A DNA stretch of 64,000 nucleotides from Toxotes chatareus (lineage: Eukaryota > Chordata > Actinopteri > Toxotidae), in NCBI GenBank assembly GCA_016801885.1, contig CM028902.1:23961580-24025579 (forward strand), in the 5' to 3' direction. Under the pieces are notes generated by a model that saw nothing but the letters and a program-made list of their open reading frames with translations, searched no databases and was not told the DNA's origin. The translations under genes were made by a program, and so were the position numbers. Position 1 is the first letter of the stretch, and each line of letters begins with the position of its first letter. This document shows, piece by piece, positions 1 to 12,751 of this stretch.

Positions 1-2917
1 TATAGTATGCCGTTTTTTTCGCCAAAAAAAAAAATTTTTCGCAAAAAAACGCCATTATAGTACCTCAAAATGTCATAAAAAAAAAGTATTTTATAGTAAT
101 GTCATAAAAAAAAGTCGTCATAGTATAAAAAAAGTCAAAAAAGTTTTTTTTCGACCTCAAAATGTCATAAAAACGTCATAGTATAGTATGTATTTTCGCG
201 TCAAAATTTTTTTCGCCCAAAAAAAAACAAAATTTTTTTTTTCGCCTCAAAATGTCATAAAAAAGTCATAGTATAGTAAAATCAAATGTCATAAAAAAAC
301 GTCATAGTATAGTATGCGCCGTTTTTATTAAAAAAAAGTCAAAATTTTTTCGACCTCAAAATGTCATAAAAACGCTATAGTATAGTATGTATGCGTTTTT
401 CGGCAAAAAAAAGTCAAAATTTTTTTTCGCCTCAAAATGTCATAAAAAACGTCATAGTATAGTATGTAAGCGTCAAAATCGGCCAAAAAAAAGTCAAAAT
501 TTTTTCGACCTCAAAATGTCATAAAAAACGTCATAGTATAGTATGGCGTTTTTTCGGCCAAAAAAGTCAAAATTTTTTCGACCTCAAAATGTCATAAAAA
601 AAATCATAGTATAGTATGGCGTTTTTTCGCCAAAAAAGTCAAAAAATTTTTTCGACCTCAAAATGTCATAAAAAACGTCAGTATAGTAGTATATTTTTCG
701 CCAAAAAGTCAAAATTTTTTTCGACAAAAAAACGTCATAAAAAAGCGCCATAGTATAGTTTTTCAAAAACGGCCTCAAAATGTCATTTTTCGCGTCAAAA
801 TGTATAATGTCATAAAAACGTATAGTATAGTATATCGTCAAAATCGGCCAAAAAAAGTCAAAATTTTTTTCGACCTCAAAATGTCATAAAAAACGTAGTA
901 TAGTATAGTATGCCGTTTTTTTTCGGCCAAAAAAGTCAAAATTTTTTTCGCCTCAAAATGTCATAAAAAACGTCATAGTATAGTAGTATGGCGCGCGCAA
1001 AAAAGTCAAAAATTTTTTCGGCCTCAAAATGTCATAAAAACGTCATAGTATAGTAAAGGCGTCAAAAATCGCCAAAAAAGTCAAAATTTTTTCGAAAAAA
1101 ATGTCATAAAAACGTCATAGTATAGTATATGTATGGTCAAAATTTTTTCGAACAAAAAAAAAAACGTCAAAGTTTTTTTTTCGACCAAAATTTTTTTCGA
1201 AAATGTCATAAAAAAACGTCATAGTATAGTATGTGCCGTTTTTTTTTCGCCAAAAAAAAGTCAAAATTTTTTTCGACCTCAAAATGTCATAAAAACGTCA
1301 TAGTATAGTATGTATGCGTTTTTTCGGCAAAAAGTCAAAAATTTTTTTCGACCTCAAAATGTCATAAAAACGTCATAGTATAGTAAGTAAGGCGTCAAAA
1401 TCGGACAAAAAAAAAGTCAAAATTTTTTCGCATCAAAATGTCATAAAAAAAACGTCATAGTATAGTATAGCGCGTCAAAATCGGCAAAAAAAGTCAAATT
1501 TTTTTGGCCTCAAAATGTCATAAAAAACGTCATAGTATACTATGGCTATGGCGTTTTTTTCGCCTCGCCAAAAAGTCAAAATTTTTTCGCCTCAAAATGT
1601 CATAAAAAAATAGTATAGTATGCGCTTTTTTGGCCTCAAAATGTCATAGTATACTATGGCGTTTTTCTATGGGGCGAAAAAAAGTCAAAAAACTTTTTCG
1701 CCTCAAAATGTCATAAAAAACGTCATAGTATAGTATATGCCGTTTTTTTGGCCAAAAAAGTCAAAAATTTTTCGCCTCAAAATGTCATAAAAAACGTCAT
1801 AGTATAGTATAGTAAAGCGTCAAAATCGGACAAAAAAAAAATCGTCAAAAATTTTTTTCGGCCTCAAAATGTCATAAAAAACGCGTCATAGTATAGTAAA
1901 GCGCGTCAAAAATCGGACAAAAAAGTCAAAAAAATTTTCGGCCTCAAAATGTCATAAAAAACATCATAGTATAGTATGCCGTTTTTTTCCGCCAAAAAAA
2001 GTCAAAATTTTTTTCGGCCTCAAAATGTCATAAAAAACGTCATAGTATAGTAAGGCCTCAAAATCGGACAAAAAAAGTCAAAAATTTTTTTGGCCTCAAA
2101 ATGTCATAAAAAACATCATAGTATAGTAAGGCGTCAAAATCGGACAAAAAAATTCAAAAAAAATTTCGGCTTCACAATGTCATAAAAAACGTCATAGTAT
2201 AGTAAGGCGTCAAAATCGGCCAAAAATAAGTCCAAATTTTTTTCGGCCTTAAAATGTCATAAAAAAACGTCATAGTATAGTATGGCATTTTTTTTCGGGC
2301 CAAAAAAAGTCAAAAAAATTTTCGGTCTCAAAATGTCATAAAAAACGTCATAGTATAGTATGGCGTTTTTTTCAGCCAAAAAAGTCAAAAATTTTTTCGG
2401 CCTCAAAATGTCATAAAAAACGTCATAGTATAGTAAGGCGTCAAAATCGGACAAAAAAGTCAAAATTTTTTTCGGCCTCAAAATGTCATAAAAAACGTCA
2501 TAGTATAGTAAGGCGTCAAAATCGGACAAAAAAGTCAAAAAAATTTTCGGTCTCAAAATGTCATAAAAAACGTCATAGTATAGTATGCCGTTTTTTTCCG
2601 CCAAAAAAAGTCAAAAATTTTTTCGGCCTCAAAATGTCATAAAAAACGTCATAGTATAGTAAGCCGTCAAAATCGGACAAAAAAAGTCAAAAAATTTTTC
2701 GGCCTCAAAATGTCATAAAAAACGTCATAGTATAGTAAGGCGTCAAAATCGGACAAAAAAGTCAAAAAAATTTTCGGCCTCAAAATGTCACAAAAAACGT
2801 CATAGTATAGTATGGCGTTTTTTTCGGGCAAAAAAAGTCAAAATTTTTTTCGGCCTCAAAATGTCATAAAAATGGTCATAATATAGTAAGGCGTCAAAAT
2901 CTGCTTTTTTTGCCTAT
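1..2917. repeat. AT-rich tandem array, unit about 75 bp
   Basis: About 35-40 head-to-tail degenerate copies of a unit of roughly 75-77 bp fill this stretch and run off the left edge of the window. Each copy has a conserved block (CCTCAAAATGTCATAAAAA, then CGTCATAGTATAGTA), followed by a variable block of either the CGTCAAAATCGGAC type or the GCGTTTTTTTCGGCC type, then a run of A, GTCAAAA and a run of T ending in CGG. Copies near the right end (starts near 2404, 2478, 2553, 2630, 2706, 2781 and 2855) are regular; those at the left are more varied and often truncated. The open frame on the minus strand is only a result of the unit being about 25 codons. I recognise no gene, and I do not know the satellite family. 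Confidence 0.93.
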
Positions 2918-2965
2918 TTTGAAGCCTTACTATACTATGACATTTTTTGTCATATTTTGAGGCCA
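2850..2965. repeat. inverted unit closing the tandem array (imperfect palindrome)
   Basis: The last array unit (about 2850-2899) is followed after a T-rich spacer by the same unit in reverse orientation (about 2918-2965: GCCTTACTATACTATGACAT ... GTCATATTTTGAGGCC). The two halves form an imperfect inverted repeat with arms of about 45 bp. To the right the sequence becomes ordinary single-copy DNA. Confidence 0.85.
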
Positions 2966-2969
2966 TACG

Positions 2970-4660
2970 AAAGTATGACTTTTTTCATGGAGGTGGTCAC
3001 GGTTAAAGTGGAGCCCAGGTTGGCGTTTTCCTGCATCTGCGAGTTTCTCAGAATGTCTAAACCACATGTGCAGTGCTACAAGATGAATCAATTCAAAGGA
3101 CCTTTTGACTCATTTAAACAGAGGGTACATTTCCATCAGTGAAAGTCCACTATATTGTTGATGTGTAATTGCATACATCAGCCCACGCAGTTCCACACAA
3201 GACCAAATGGGTGTTATGGAGAGTGACACTTTGACTTTGAGTGTGGGGTCCAGATGCCAGAGTGTAAGTTTTTCAGTTGTGAAGTGTGACACACCTTGTA
3301 CATGTAGACTTGTATGGCGACTCATGTCATCTTTTTTCTATTTTCCTTTTTTTTGTCTTTCCCCTATTTGGTACTTGTCAAGCTTGAGACAAAAAAGACA
3401 ACACAAACACAAATCCACTTTATTGCAACAACAACAAAAATCATTGGTTTGGTCTGTTTAAACAAATGAAAAAAGAACAGAGTTTTTAAAACTCAACTAA
3501 GTCTAAGTGGTACATCTAACAGCTCACAGTTTAAACCCTAAGATTCTGGCATCCACACAGCACAGCCTGTGCTGTTTCATCTACATATTAACTATTTGTC
3601 TAAAAATTGACCTAAAACTCAAATTACATTTACACTACATACACATTAAACTCTGTCAGTCCTCACAGATGACTCTAAACAAAGAAAAGTCCTATACCTA
3701 AGGTTGAAATGTTACCCTAAAGTGTGGAGTCAGTCACCAAGATCAATTGAAATCAGTTCGTGCTTTGCAAAATAAGCACAGCCAACAAGCAGACAACTGC
3801 CATTGGGTACAAATCAAGCCTTTAATTTGCAAACACCCTCCACAACCCCAGGACCAGGACACACACACTCATGTGAAGTCATGTGAATTTACTGTCACTA
3901 CAAAATCTATTAGAGTCTTGTTTTTTCTGATTGGAACATACAGAGTTAGTGGCTTATCACCATCAGAAAAATTATGAACCCTGAGTGTCTCTCACTGCCA
4001 AGTTAAACAAGACAAGCCCAGGGACTCTCCAAGCATGGACTGAACCGGGCTCTAGCATTGGGAACATTGTGTTACAAGCTGGTAATGACCTTCATTAACC
4101 TCTGCTGATCTCTGGTGTTTTGCTCTAGTGATTGTACTGCCTTCATTGGTTAGTCCATTGTGTTTTTCCCTCCCTTCTTTATTGTTCCCTCGTATTGGTA
4201 CCATTGTATGTTTTGTGTCCAGTTGTTTGTTCAATTAAAAAAACTGACATTTATTGAACTTTTGGAGGAGAAATGAAATAGTGACAAAAGCATATTTTAT
4301 TGACTCAAGACATAAGAAGGCCACAGAGGAGTTATAGGGAAGCTACAGACATCATCTGCCTTCATAGTAAATACAGTCGCCTGTCTTCGTTAATCGAACT
4401 TCACTGTCAAACACACGACACAATCATCAACACACCGAGAATATAATGTCACACTGGTGAAACGACACAGCAAAAACAACTTTTCCATGTCATCAGACTC
4501 ACAGCAGCCGGTGTGCCACACTCCTTTTTCAGTTTTTTTTTTTTTTTTTTAATATCCATTCATTCAGTGATGATGAATGTTATTTAAGTTAGCAGACACT
4601 CATCTTTACTTAAAAATAAATACCATCTAAGCATCAGTGTTGCAGTTTGATTACAGACTG
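2970..4660. other. intergenic, no gene recognised
   Basis: Ordinary composition DNA downstream of the 3' end of plcg2. Only short open frames of 60-90 codons occur on either strand, none with a recognisable domain or flanking splice sites. A poly-T run lies near 4533-4550. Several AATAAA motifs on the minus strand (for example near 4246 and 4296) could be extra polyadenylation sites for plcg2. Confidence 0.6.
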
Positions 4661-4668
4661 AATGCAGA

Positions 4669-4994
4669 TTTATTCAGCACTACACAGGCTGTCTGCGGGG
4701 ACCCCTCAGAGGACATGTTACCACCTTACATCTTATCTGCCATAAAGGAGTTATACAGCTCACCTGCCTCAACCAGTCCTGAGTTAATGTTAAGTTCATG
4801 GTTTCCTACATTTCCCAGAAGGCTTAGAGAAAGAACCTCGAGAATAGCGTTAACATGTTCCAGTATTTCCATATTTGACAAAACGCTGACACCACATGTT
4901 TTTTAAATAAATAAAAGCTCTTTGGGGGAACATCGGATGTAGGAAGGCCGAGGACAGGCGAGGCTCTGCGGATCCTCAGGAGCAGAACCTACTG
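4669..4994 (-). terminator. plcg2: probable plcg2 3' UTR with polyadenylation signal
   Basis: The first minus-strand AATAAA after the plcg2 stop codon is at 4669-4674, about 320 bases downstream. This gives a plausible short 3' UTR. Further signals beyond 4300 would allow longer forms. The exact cleavage site cannot be read from sequence. Confidence 0.5.
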
Positions 4995-5298
4995 TTACTT
5001 ACTGTTTATCTTCTTTTCCTTCGTCCTGGAGCACATAGAAAAGACAGCAGAAATAATCAGGGACTCGCCACATTTCATTTCATTTAACCACGTAGTTCCC
5101 TCCACCCACACCCTGTGAGTCTGAAGCTTACCTATGTTTCTCACTGGTGCTGTACTCTCTCATGAGGTTGTTTTGTTGGCGAGGAAGGGTGGAGCGCTGA
5201 ATGTTGGTGTGAGTGTCATACAGGAAAGGCTCGCTGCTGACCTCAGCCTGCTTTTTCTTCAGCTGGCTGGAGGACGAGTATAGTTCCTCCTCTGCTCT
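4995..5298 (-). CDS. plcg2: plcg2 exons 32-33: C-terminal tail
   Basis: Exon 32 (5298-5132) reads [19 protein letters not shown] and FLYDTHTN, keeping the tyrosine equivalent to human Tyr1197. It ends in a GTAAGC donor that would also give a TAA if read through. Exon 33 (5025-4995) codes only [10 protein letters not shown] and the stop at 4997-4995, matching the basic end of human PLCG2. The tail is shorter than human, and the Tyr1217 position is not evident. Confidence 0.85.
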
Positions 5299-5341
5299 CT
5301 GAGAGACAAGAGTCACACAATCACAACAACACAAATACCTT

Positions 5342-5380
<39 letters not shown>

Positions 5381-8300
5381 CTCACCCCTGCCTGCTGTAC
5401 ACTGACATAGACCAGCAGAGAGGCTAACTCCAAGTTTTCACTGTAGCCGTTCTTTAGAGGTACGGAGCGGTAACCTGTTGAAACAATAAAAACATTCATG
5501 ATGGTACAATTTTCAACAGGTCACAAAACTACAAATTTAAAGGACCACACCAGTGTTTTTGACGGTTGCAGCCAGTTTATTATAAATCCCATGTAATTCA
5601 CATTACTGCTGCAGGGTCAGACGAACACACAAATTAAATTAGGAATACGATGTCTTTCATTGTTACCATGAGCTCAGAGTAAAATTCAGCTTTGTGAAAG
5701 GTTGGTGGACTTGGTGGCCCTGGGTTTTGCCTCACAGGCTGCATAGGGAATGTCCTAACCCTGCTGGTGTATCTTGTTGGGGAAGTACATAACCTGAGGG
5801 GAATTTCTGCACATACTACTCTGGACCCAACAAGCTAATCACCTTTCTCTGTATATAAAAGTATATTTACCCAAGTACTGTACTTGGGTACAGTTCTAAT
5901 GTACTTTTTTTACTTTGATGCTACTTTATACTTCAGTTGTTCTACTTTTCGGAGGAAAATATTAAATGTGTTAGTCCACAATATTAACCAGAGAAAACTG
6001 CTGGGGTCCTACGTCATGTTTTAAGCAGTTCAACCAAAAGTTTTGCCTCTAAACTTCACACACGGATTAGTTTCAATCACTGTCATGACTCCTCAGATTT
6101 AGCATGTGACCCTTTGGAGGGGCCAAACCTTAAGTTGAGAACCACTATGTAACAACATAAAATCTCCACCTCAACCAGCTACAGAGTAAAATGCTGCTGG
6201 CACATTTCTGAATTATTAATGATTGAACAATGACATAAAGCTGATAATACTTCTACACTTTTACATAAGTAAAGGATGTGAGTATTTCTTCCACCACTGG
6301 TGGTTTGTGTTTGGAAATGTAAATTTGTAAAAAAAAAAATTAATCAATAAAGCCTTGTAAATTTCAAGGTTTGTGTGTGTGTGTGTGTGTGTGTGTGTTT
6401 CTTGTTTCTAAGGAATAAATCATGTGTTTTTGTAATGCTCTCCCTCGGTGATGTCTGCTGCACGAGCTTTGTGCGAACAGCTGCACACCAGCTCTGGGCC
6501 TGTGTGCTGTCTGTAAGCGTTCTCACCTGAGCGGATGCCTTTGACAGGAAATGTGGCCTGAGCCAGGAAGTTGGGGTCTGAGAACATGTCCTCCTCATTG
6601 ACCACAAAGCGCAGGAAGGTAAGCTCAGGCTCGTACACGGTGAAGACTACAGGCTCTGCCGGGGCTTTCCATACCGGGGTCAGACCATTATCACCTGCAG
6701 TTAGCAGAACCATCAGCACTGTTCACACGATTACAAAGATTCAACAGGAAGTATCTGCTGTCCGACAAAGCCATCGATTGTACAGTTCTCTCACTTCGGC
6801 CTCATTTCTCCCCCCTCCCCATTTCTTACGATAGACGATGGTCTTGAACTTCTCCTCCGTGTGTCCACATAGCTCAATCTCAACAAATGGACTGGCGATG
6901 CTGCGGCCAGGTTTAGGAAGGTGTCTGGCAGCAATCACCTGCAGAAGACAAGTATAAATGCTGTTATAAAGTTTTCTCCAAACCAACAAGCAAAATATCA
7001 GTGATATGCTGAGATTCATCCAGTATTTACTTACTTTATAACAAAATAAAGATCAGCCAGTCAGCATCACACCCCTCGAACATGTTGATGCAGTCTGACT
7101 GTCACAGGAAGTATTCAGTCCCCTTCACTGGCCCGCAGATTAAATGTTTCTATACTCGATAACCCATAACAACAAAGTGATAACGTGTGTGTGTTTTGGT
7201 ACAGACATACCCTGACTGAAATGACGTGCTTGACCTTCTTCTTCTCCTGGTTAGGGTCGAAGCTATCAGAGCGCATGAGCTCCGGCTGCAGCACGTAGCC
7301 CGTATGTCCATTCAGGCTGAAGAGGGCACTGTTCAGCTGGGTGTATTTATCTGGGTGGGCACATATACACTTTTTATACATATGCCCAACGTATGTGTCA
7401 TACCACACAGCTGAAAACAAGTTTCATTTTACCTTTAAGCTGACAGTACTGAAATTACCGTAAAAACTTAAGTCAAACAGCCCTCACAAGAAAGGATAGT
7501 GAAAGTAAACCGGTTGCTACAGCTGGCTACATCAATCCAGATAAAACACCACCAAGTCCCAGCTCTGCCTCTCTTTCTCCCCCTCTTCCACCTCAGAAAC
7601 CTCACTCTTCCTGCTGACAGCTGACAGCTTTCAGATGAAGCTTGTCAGGGTTCTCAATCCACTTGGTTTCCTGTTGCGTGTTCAAATATTACAGTCATTT
7701 ATCGCTGGGTTCCTCCCTGCAGAGGTGTTATTGCACATGCTGCTGACACTGACCACTGTTGCTGCTATCAGCCTGTAGCTGCAAAAGTGTGACACTAGCA
7801 TGGCATATAGTACAGTGTCACAGTCCATCTGTACATGTAGAGACACATAAAATTGTTTTAACACATGAAAATGAGTGATTGTCTAGACCACATGACTAGT
7901 ATTTGTCTCAGTGATACACACCACCTTTTGGCCATTGGCTCTCACTAAAAAAGCTGTTGACCAATGGGGATGTAACTCTATAAAACCTGCCAAAACAAGA
8001 GCTTGTTGTCAGAGCTGAAACTGAAAACTCTGAACTGGGAAAAAAGGTGATGGTAGTGTGGTGGTAAAGTGGAGAATTTTGTAACTGTAGAACTCATGTA
8101 TAGTTTTGTTGAAAGTTTTTGCCTTTGAGGTCATTTTTTTGGTTTCAAATCATTTTTGTTCACTTTCAGTTTTTTGTTTGATCATTGATCCCACAGAACC
8201 TGTCAAATTCACTGTGATAAATAGTGGCAATCACAGTGACTAGAAGGTTTGCAGTGGAACTGGCCATTACTCCTTAAAGGAATAGTTGGATATTTTGGGA

Positions 8301-11300
8301 AAATCCTGAAGTCTTATTATCACCTTAAGGTTGTTGGCAACTAGCAAAGACTTTAGGAAGGTAAAAGGCCAAGAAAAGGAACTGGAACAGGAACTTGGGA
8401 TCTCACAGAAACTTGTGTAATCAAATGTGACATTGTGGACCACTGTCGTCAGCTTATGTGTTTTCAAGAGAAAAATCAGTGGATGGAGTAATGGCTAAGA
8501 AGATAAAATACAGATATATGGCTGATACATTCTGCAACACAAGCTGGAGGTGATTTGAAAATAAAGTTTTCTTGTTAGTGTCAAAAGGGGCAAGTGCAGG
8601 TTACTGCTACAAGCTAACGTTGGCTCAAGATTCAAAACTCACATTCATGCTACTGGCAGACTGAAACAGGTTTTCAGTTTTACACAAGCACACAACATCT
8701 GGTTGGTGACGCTTCCTGGTCAGCTTGCTCTCACTGCCTGTGGCAGGTGTCTGCTCTATATTACATCACTGTTCTTTTCACACTACAGGATTTAAAGATG
8801 TTTTGATTTGAAATCAGTCAGTAACATTAACATCATATCTATGAAACGCCTCACACTACAGATTCAGACCAGCTTAGACACAGGAACGGTTGTCCAGAGG
8901 GGCGATGCACATCCAATATCAGTGCTATTATCCTCTAGTGTGGGGCCAGCATAACCCCTTCTAACAGCATAACAAGTCGTCTTTTCATTTTGTTGCCCTT
9001 GGACAGAGCGAGGCCAGCTGTTCCCCCTTTTCCCGTCTTCATACCAAGCTAAGCTAACTAAATATGAAGCTGCTGCTGACCGCTTTTCTCTACTGCTGTC
9101 CACTCTGGGACCTGAGCCCAGATAAACTACTGTACCTGCCGTCTGGAAGTTGAGAGCCACCATGTGACAGCCAGTGGCCCACAGAGGGTAAGGGTCGTAA
9201 TTTGAGGACTCCACACGCTGGCCTTTGGGGTAGACACGACTCAGAGCCTTGCGGTTGTACTGCAAGAAGTCCTTGGTGCGGCTCTTCGATGGCGTCTTGT
9301 TCTCCACAAAGGAGCGGATCTCTTTGTAGCTGTAACCGTCTGTGGAGGCAGAGAAAGGAGCAGTCATCTGGGAGGTACAGGTCCATTTAATGATGGTTCG
9401 GTTTCAGGTTGTATCACTTCTGACTATTTTTAGCTTAACTTACTGTAAGCTGGTTGTTTTTATCACTTGCTATGGTGAGGAAGCTGAGGAGGAATGTTTG
9501 GTTTGTTGACTGGTCGATAGCCGATGATGTTAGCTGGTGATATCACTGACAGAGGTAAATATAGCTTGCTTCAAAGGGCTGTGTTGAGCGCGTGCGAGTA
9601 AAGAGGGGGATGCTCGAGCAGCACACTGCTGACCACAGTCACAGTGCATTACCATTTGAAGAGAGGCTTATATTTTTTTTTTTAGCTTTTTAGCTTTACG
9701 TGAGTATTGTCCAAATCTGTACTGGATTACAAAATTTGGATCAAACTTCATATTACAGACAAAATATTAACCAAAATGCTGCTCATGCATTTCCAGTTTT
9801 CACACAATGGACTGTTTTGGTGTGAAGACACTAAAAGTTAGTAAAAAATTGTTTGTAAGTTGTGTAACATTAATTTGTTTATACCGTGGAGAAGGTAATA
9901 GCATTTCTTAGTATAACATCATATTCATTTGTTTAGAGATTTGCTCAGCACTTTGGCTGATAAATATTCACTTTCTCACCAAGAGTTACAGTAGATGAGA
10001 GGACTGGTAACTCTCTCACATCTGTACAGTAAGTAAATACTGTATAAAGAATATACATATGTAAAATATGTATTTATTAAGAATAGTCCACTAGAGTTCA
10101 ACTGTAGGCCAAAAAAACTCAATTCAATTTACAAACAATGGCGAGCACAATGAATGTTAATCTTTTCTGCTGTAGAAACTTGGCCTAATCATAAGGTATC
10201 TGACTGACTCAAACTAACGTGGAAGCAAATAACGAGTGTCACAATATTCACGGTCCCCAACCCCCGGGCCGGGGACCGGCACACCTTTAAGGCCAGTCCG
10301 TGAAAATATTGTCTGTCATTAAACCGGTCCGCAGCGCAAAAAAGGTTGGGGACCGCTGACCTACAGCTTAAGTGTTACCATGTGGTTTTACACTTTTTAT
10401 GGTGCAGTATATTTCTTAGTTGAATAATGGAACTCTTAATTCCGGACTATTGAGCGCACCTGAATATAAGCCGCACCCACTAAATTTAAAAAGAAAAAAA
10501 AAGGTACATATATAGGCCGCACTTGTCTATAAGCCGCAGGTTTCTACGTTGTAACATGAGATATTTACACAGAAAGTCACTTTTGATTAAATAAATGTTG
10601 TTTTTTCAGAACAGTGCCTGTAACACTGTATAAAAATGCTGTGGTAAAGGTCTGTTCAGTACGTGTGATCTGCGTGTGTTTACCGAAACGGTCCTTCTCC
10701 TTGCTGCGTGGCTGGCAGTAGACCACCAGGTCCGACATCTCCATGGCAACCTCTGCCTTCTTCTCCACTTCCACCTGCTGTCTCATCTGAGATTGGACAG
10801 AAAAACAGCCACTTCCTGTTTTCGCCATGATGCTGACATACGCTGTGGTTTTTTGGTTTTACAGTAAGTAGTCTGTTTCAATCATATGCTGTGTGTAGAT
10901 TTAGTCTGAACTACTTTTACGTGGACTGCCATGTAAAAACCACAATATGAGCCAACTACAGTGAAAGAATTCGCCTTAAATTCAACTTAAATAATTCTTG
11001 TGCTATAACACAGGTTACACGTTTCCTCTAGGTTTCAACTAATTGAGGTGGGCTCTTCCTCCACGACATTTAATACCATATACAATGAAACACTAACCTC
11101 TTGCTCCCTGTTGTACTGCTTGCTCATCTCTCTCTGAGTAATGTCCCAGGCCACCTGGTACCATTCGAACAGCTCCTCCACAGAGCCTGCAGCCAGGTCA
11201 AACTGCAGACTGTCCTGTTCTATGTCCTGCAGGGTCAACACATGGGGCTTCCCATTTTTACCATTCTTCACTAGAAGCCAGGTGGGAGGGAAAGAGGCAC

Positions 11301-12493
11301 AGTGAAGGAGTGTGAAGATAGATGCACAATTTTCATATTTTCATAAGAAATACAAGTTTGAATCTCTCTCTAAATTTGGGATTGACTTTCTTGATTATTA
11401 GAGATTAAACCATAGAAAGCCATGTTTGTGTGGCTCTGTGTTTACTGGGGGTATGGCCTAAATGGCACACTTTCTCTCAAATTTGTCAAGGAACTACAAT
11501 TATGGGATTAATCCTCCATGTATACACTATGCACAGCATATAATAATGGGGTTAGGGTTAGGGTATAGAACAGTCTGTCCTGATATACACTGCTTTGCAC
11601 TAATACGGATTTCCCTGCATTTCTTAAATGGAGGTAGAAAGAACAAAGTTAGCATGACCCATAAAGTCACGCTCACATTTATGGAAAATACAGTACGTAA
11701 GATTAACATTCACAGGAAATTGTCTTTAAAGGTAGACTGTGGGGAGCATCACGGCATCCTGCACATATGGTGCATGTGCACAAAAAAAAAGGGAAAGTCA
11801 AAAGTTCACGCACAAGCACAGGGATGACACACCACACGCCTGCGGTTTTATGCAATTCTACTGACTGACTGTGGAAGCAGTGTCAGGAAATGAAGCAATG
11901 TGCCAGTAAAAGACAGAGAAGAAGATGCTAATGTTTTTTTTTTTCTTTCTTTTAGAGACTAATGAACATTTGAGCCTCTAGATGAAAATTGCAGGGTTTT
12001 ATACTTTGTAAAATGCATTTTGTATATGACAGTGGTTTAGGTGACACCCAAAGGAATAGAAACATCAGTGTAGTGAGGATAGTAAAAAAAAACTTCTGTG
12101 TGCTCTCCACGTTAAGGGTATGTGAATGTCAAACATCCATCAGACACCAAAAATAACTTTCACTCACAGTTTTGGATATTGCACTTAGAGATGTCCACAA
12201 CGCCCTTACACAGTTCACCTAGTGGGTTGTCTTCCAGGTCCTGTTTGAATACACACACACAAACACAGGTTATTTTCAGTCAGTTTCTATGCTGATTGAC
12301 CTCCAGTTACACAGGGACCTGAACTAATCTTCACCTGTCCTTTGGGCTCAGGCTGGGTGTTGTTGGACATCTCCTCGACATAGTTAGATGGGAAGAAGAG
12401 TTGCACCTTTCCACCATAGTCACCTTTCCACCTGTGGTGAGTCAAACGAGTAGGACAAAAGACAGATGAACATTATGCAGAGACTAGTTCCTA

Positions 12494-12551
<58 letters not shown>

Positions 12552-12677
12552 ACTCACCATCCATTGTTCCCCTTTGTTACATTGTGTATCAAGGCTCCTT
12601 CACTGAAGCTGAGCTCATCTGGCCTTTTAGCCTTGAAGCTATATATAGCCCTAACCGTACTTTGAGGCTAAAGGAGA

Positions 12678-12751
<74 letters not shown>

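Noticed and set aside
2257..2604. 115-codon minus-strand frame with 25-residue peptide repeats
   Set aside because: It is produced by the 75-bp satellite unit being a multiple of three; no start context, splice sites or known domain.
1..2917. CRISPR array
   Set aside because: No unique spacers; the whole unit repeats with drift, and the window is a vertebrate genome.
4637..4906. 89-codon plus-strand frame near the plcg2 3' end
   Set aside because: No recognisable domain or splice context; overlaps the expected plcg2 3' UTR.
11551..11567. Interstitial telomeric repeat (GGGTTAGGGTTAGGG)
   Set aside because: Only about two and a half copies; within chance for this composition. The same applies to CCCTACCCTAACCC near 54074.
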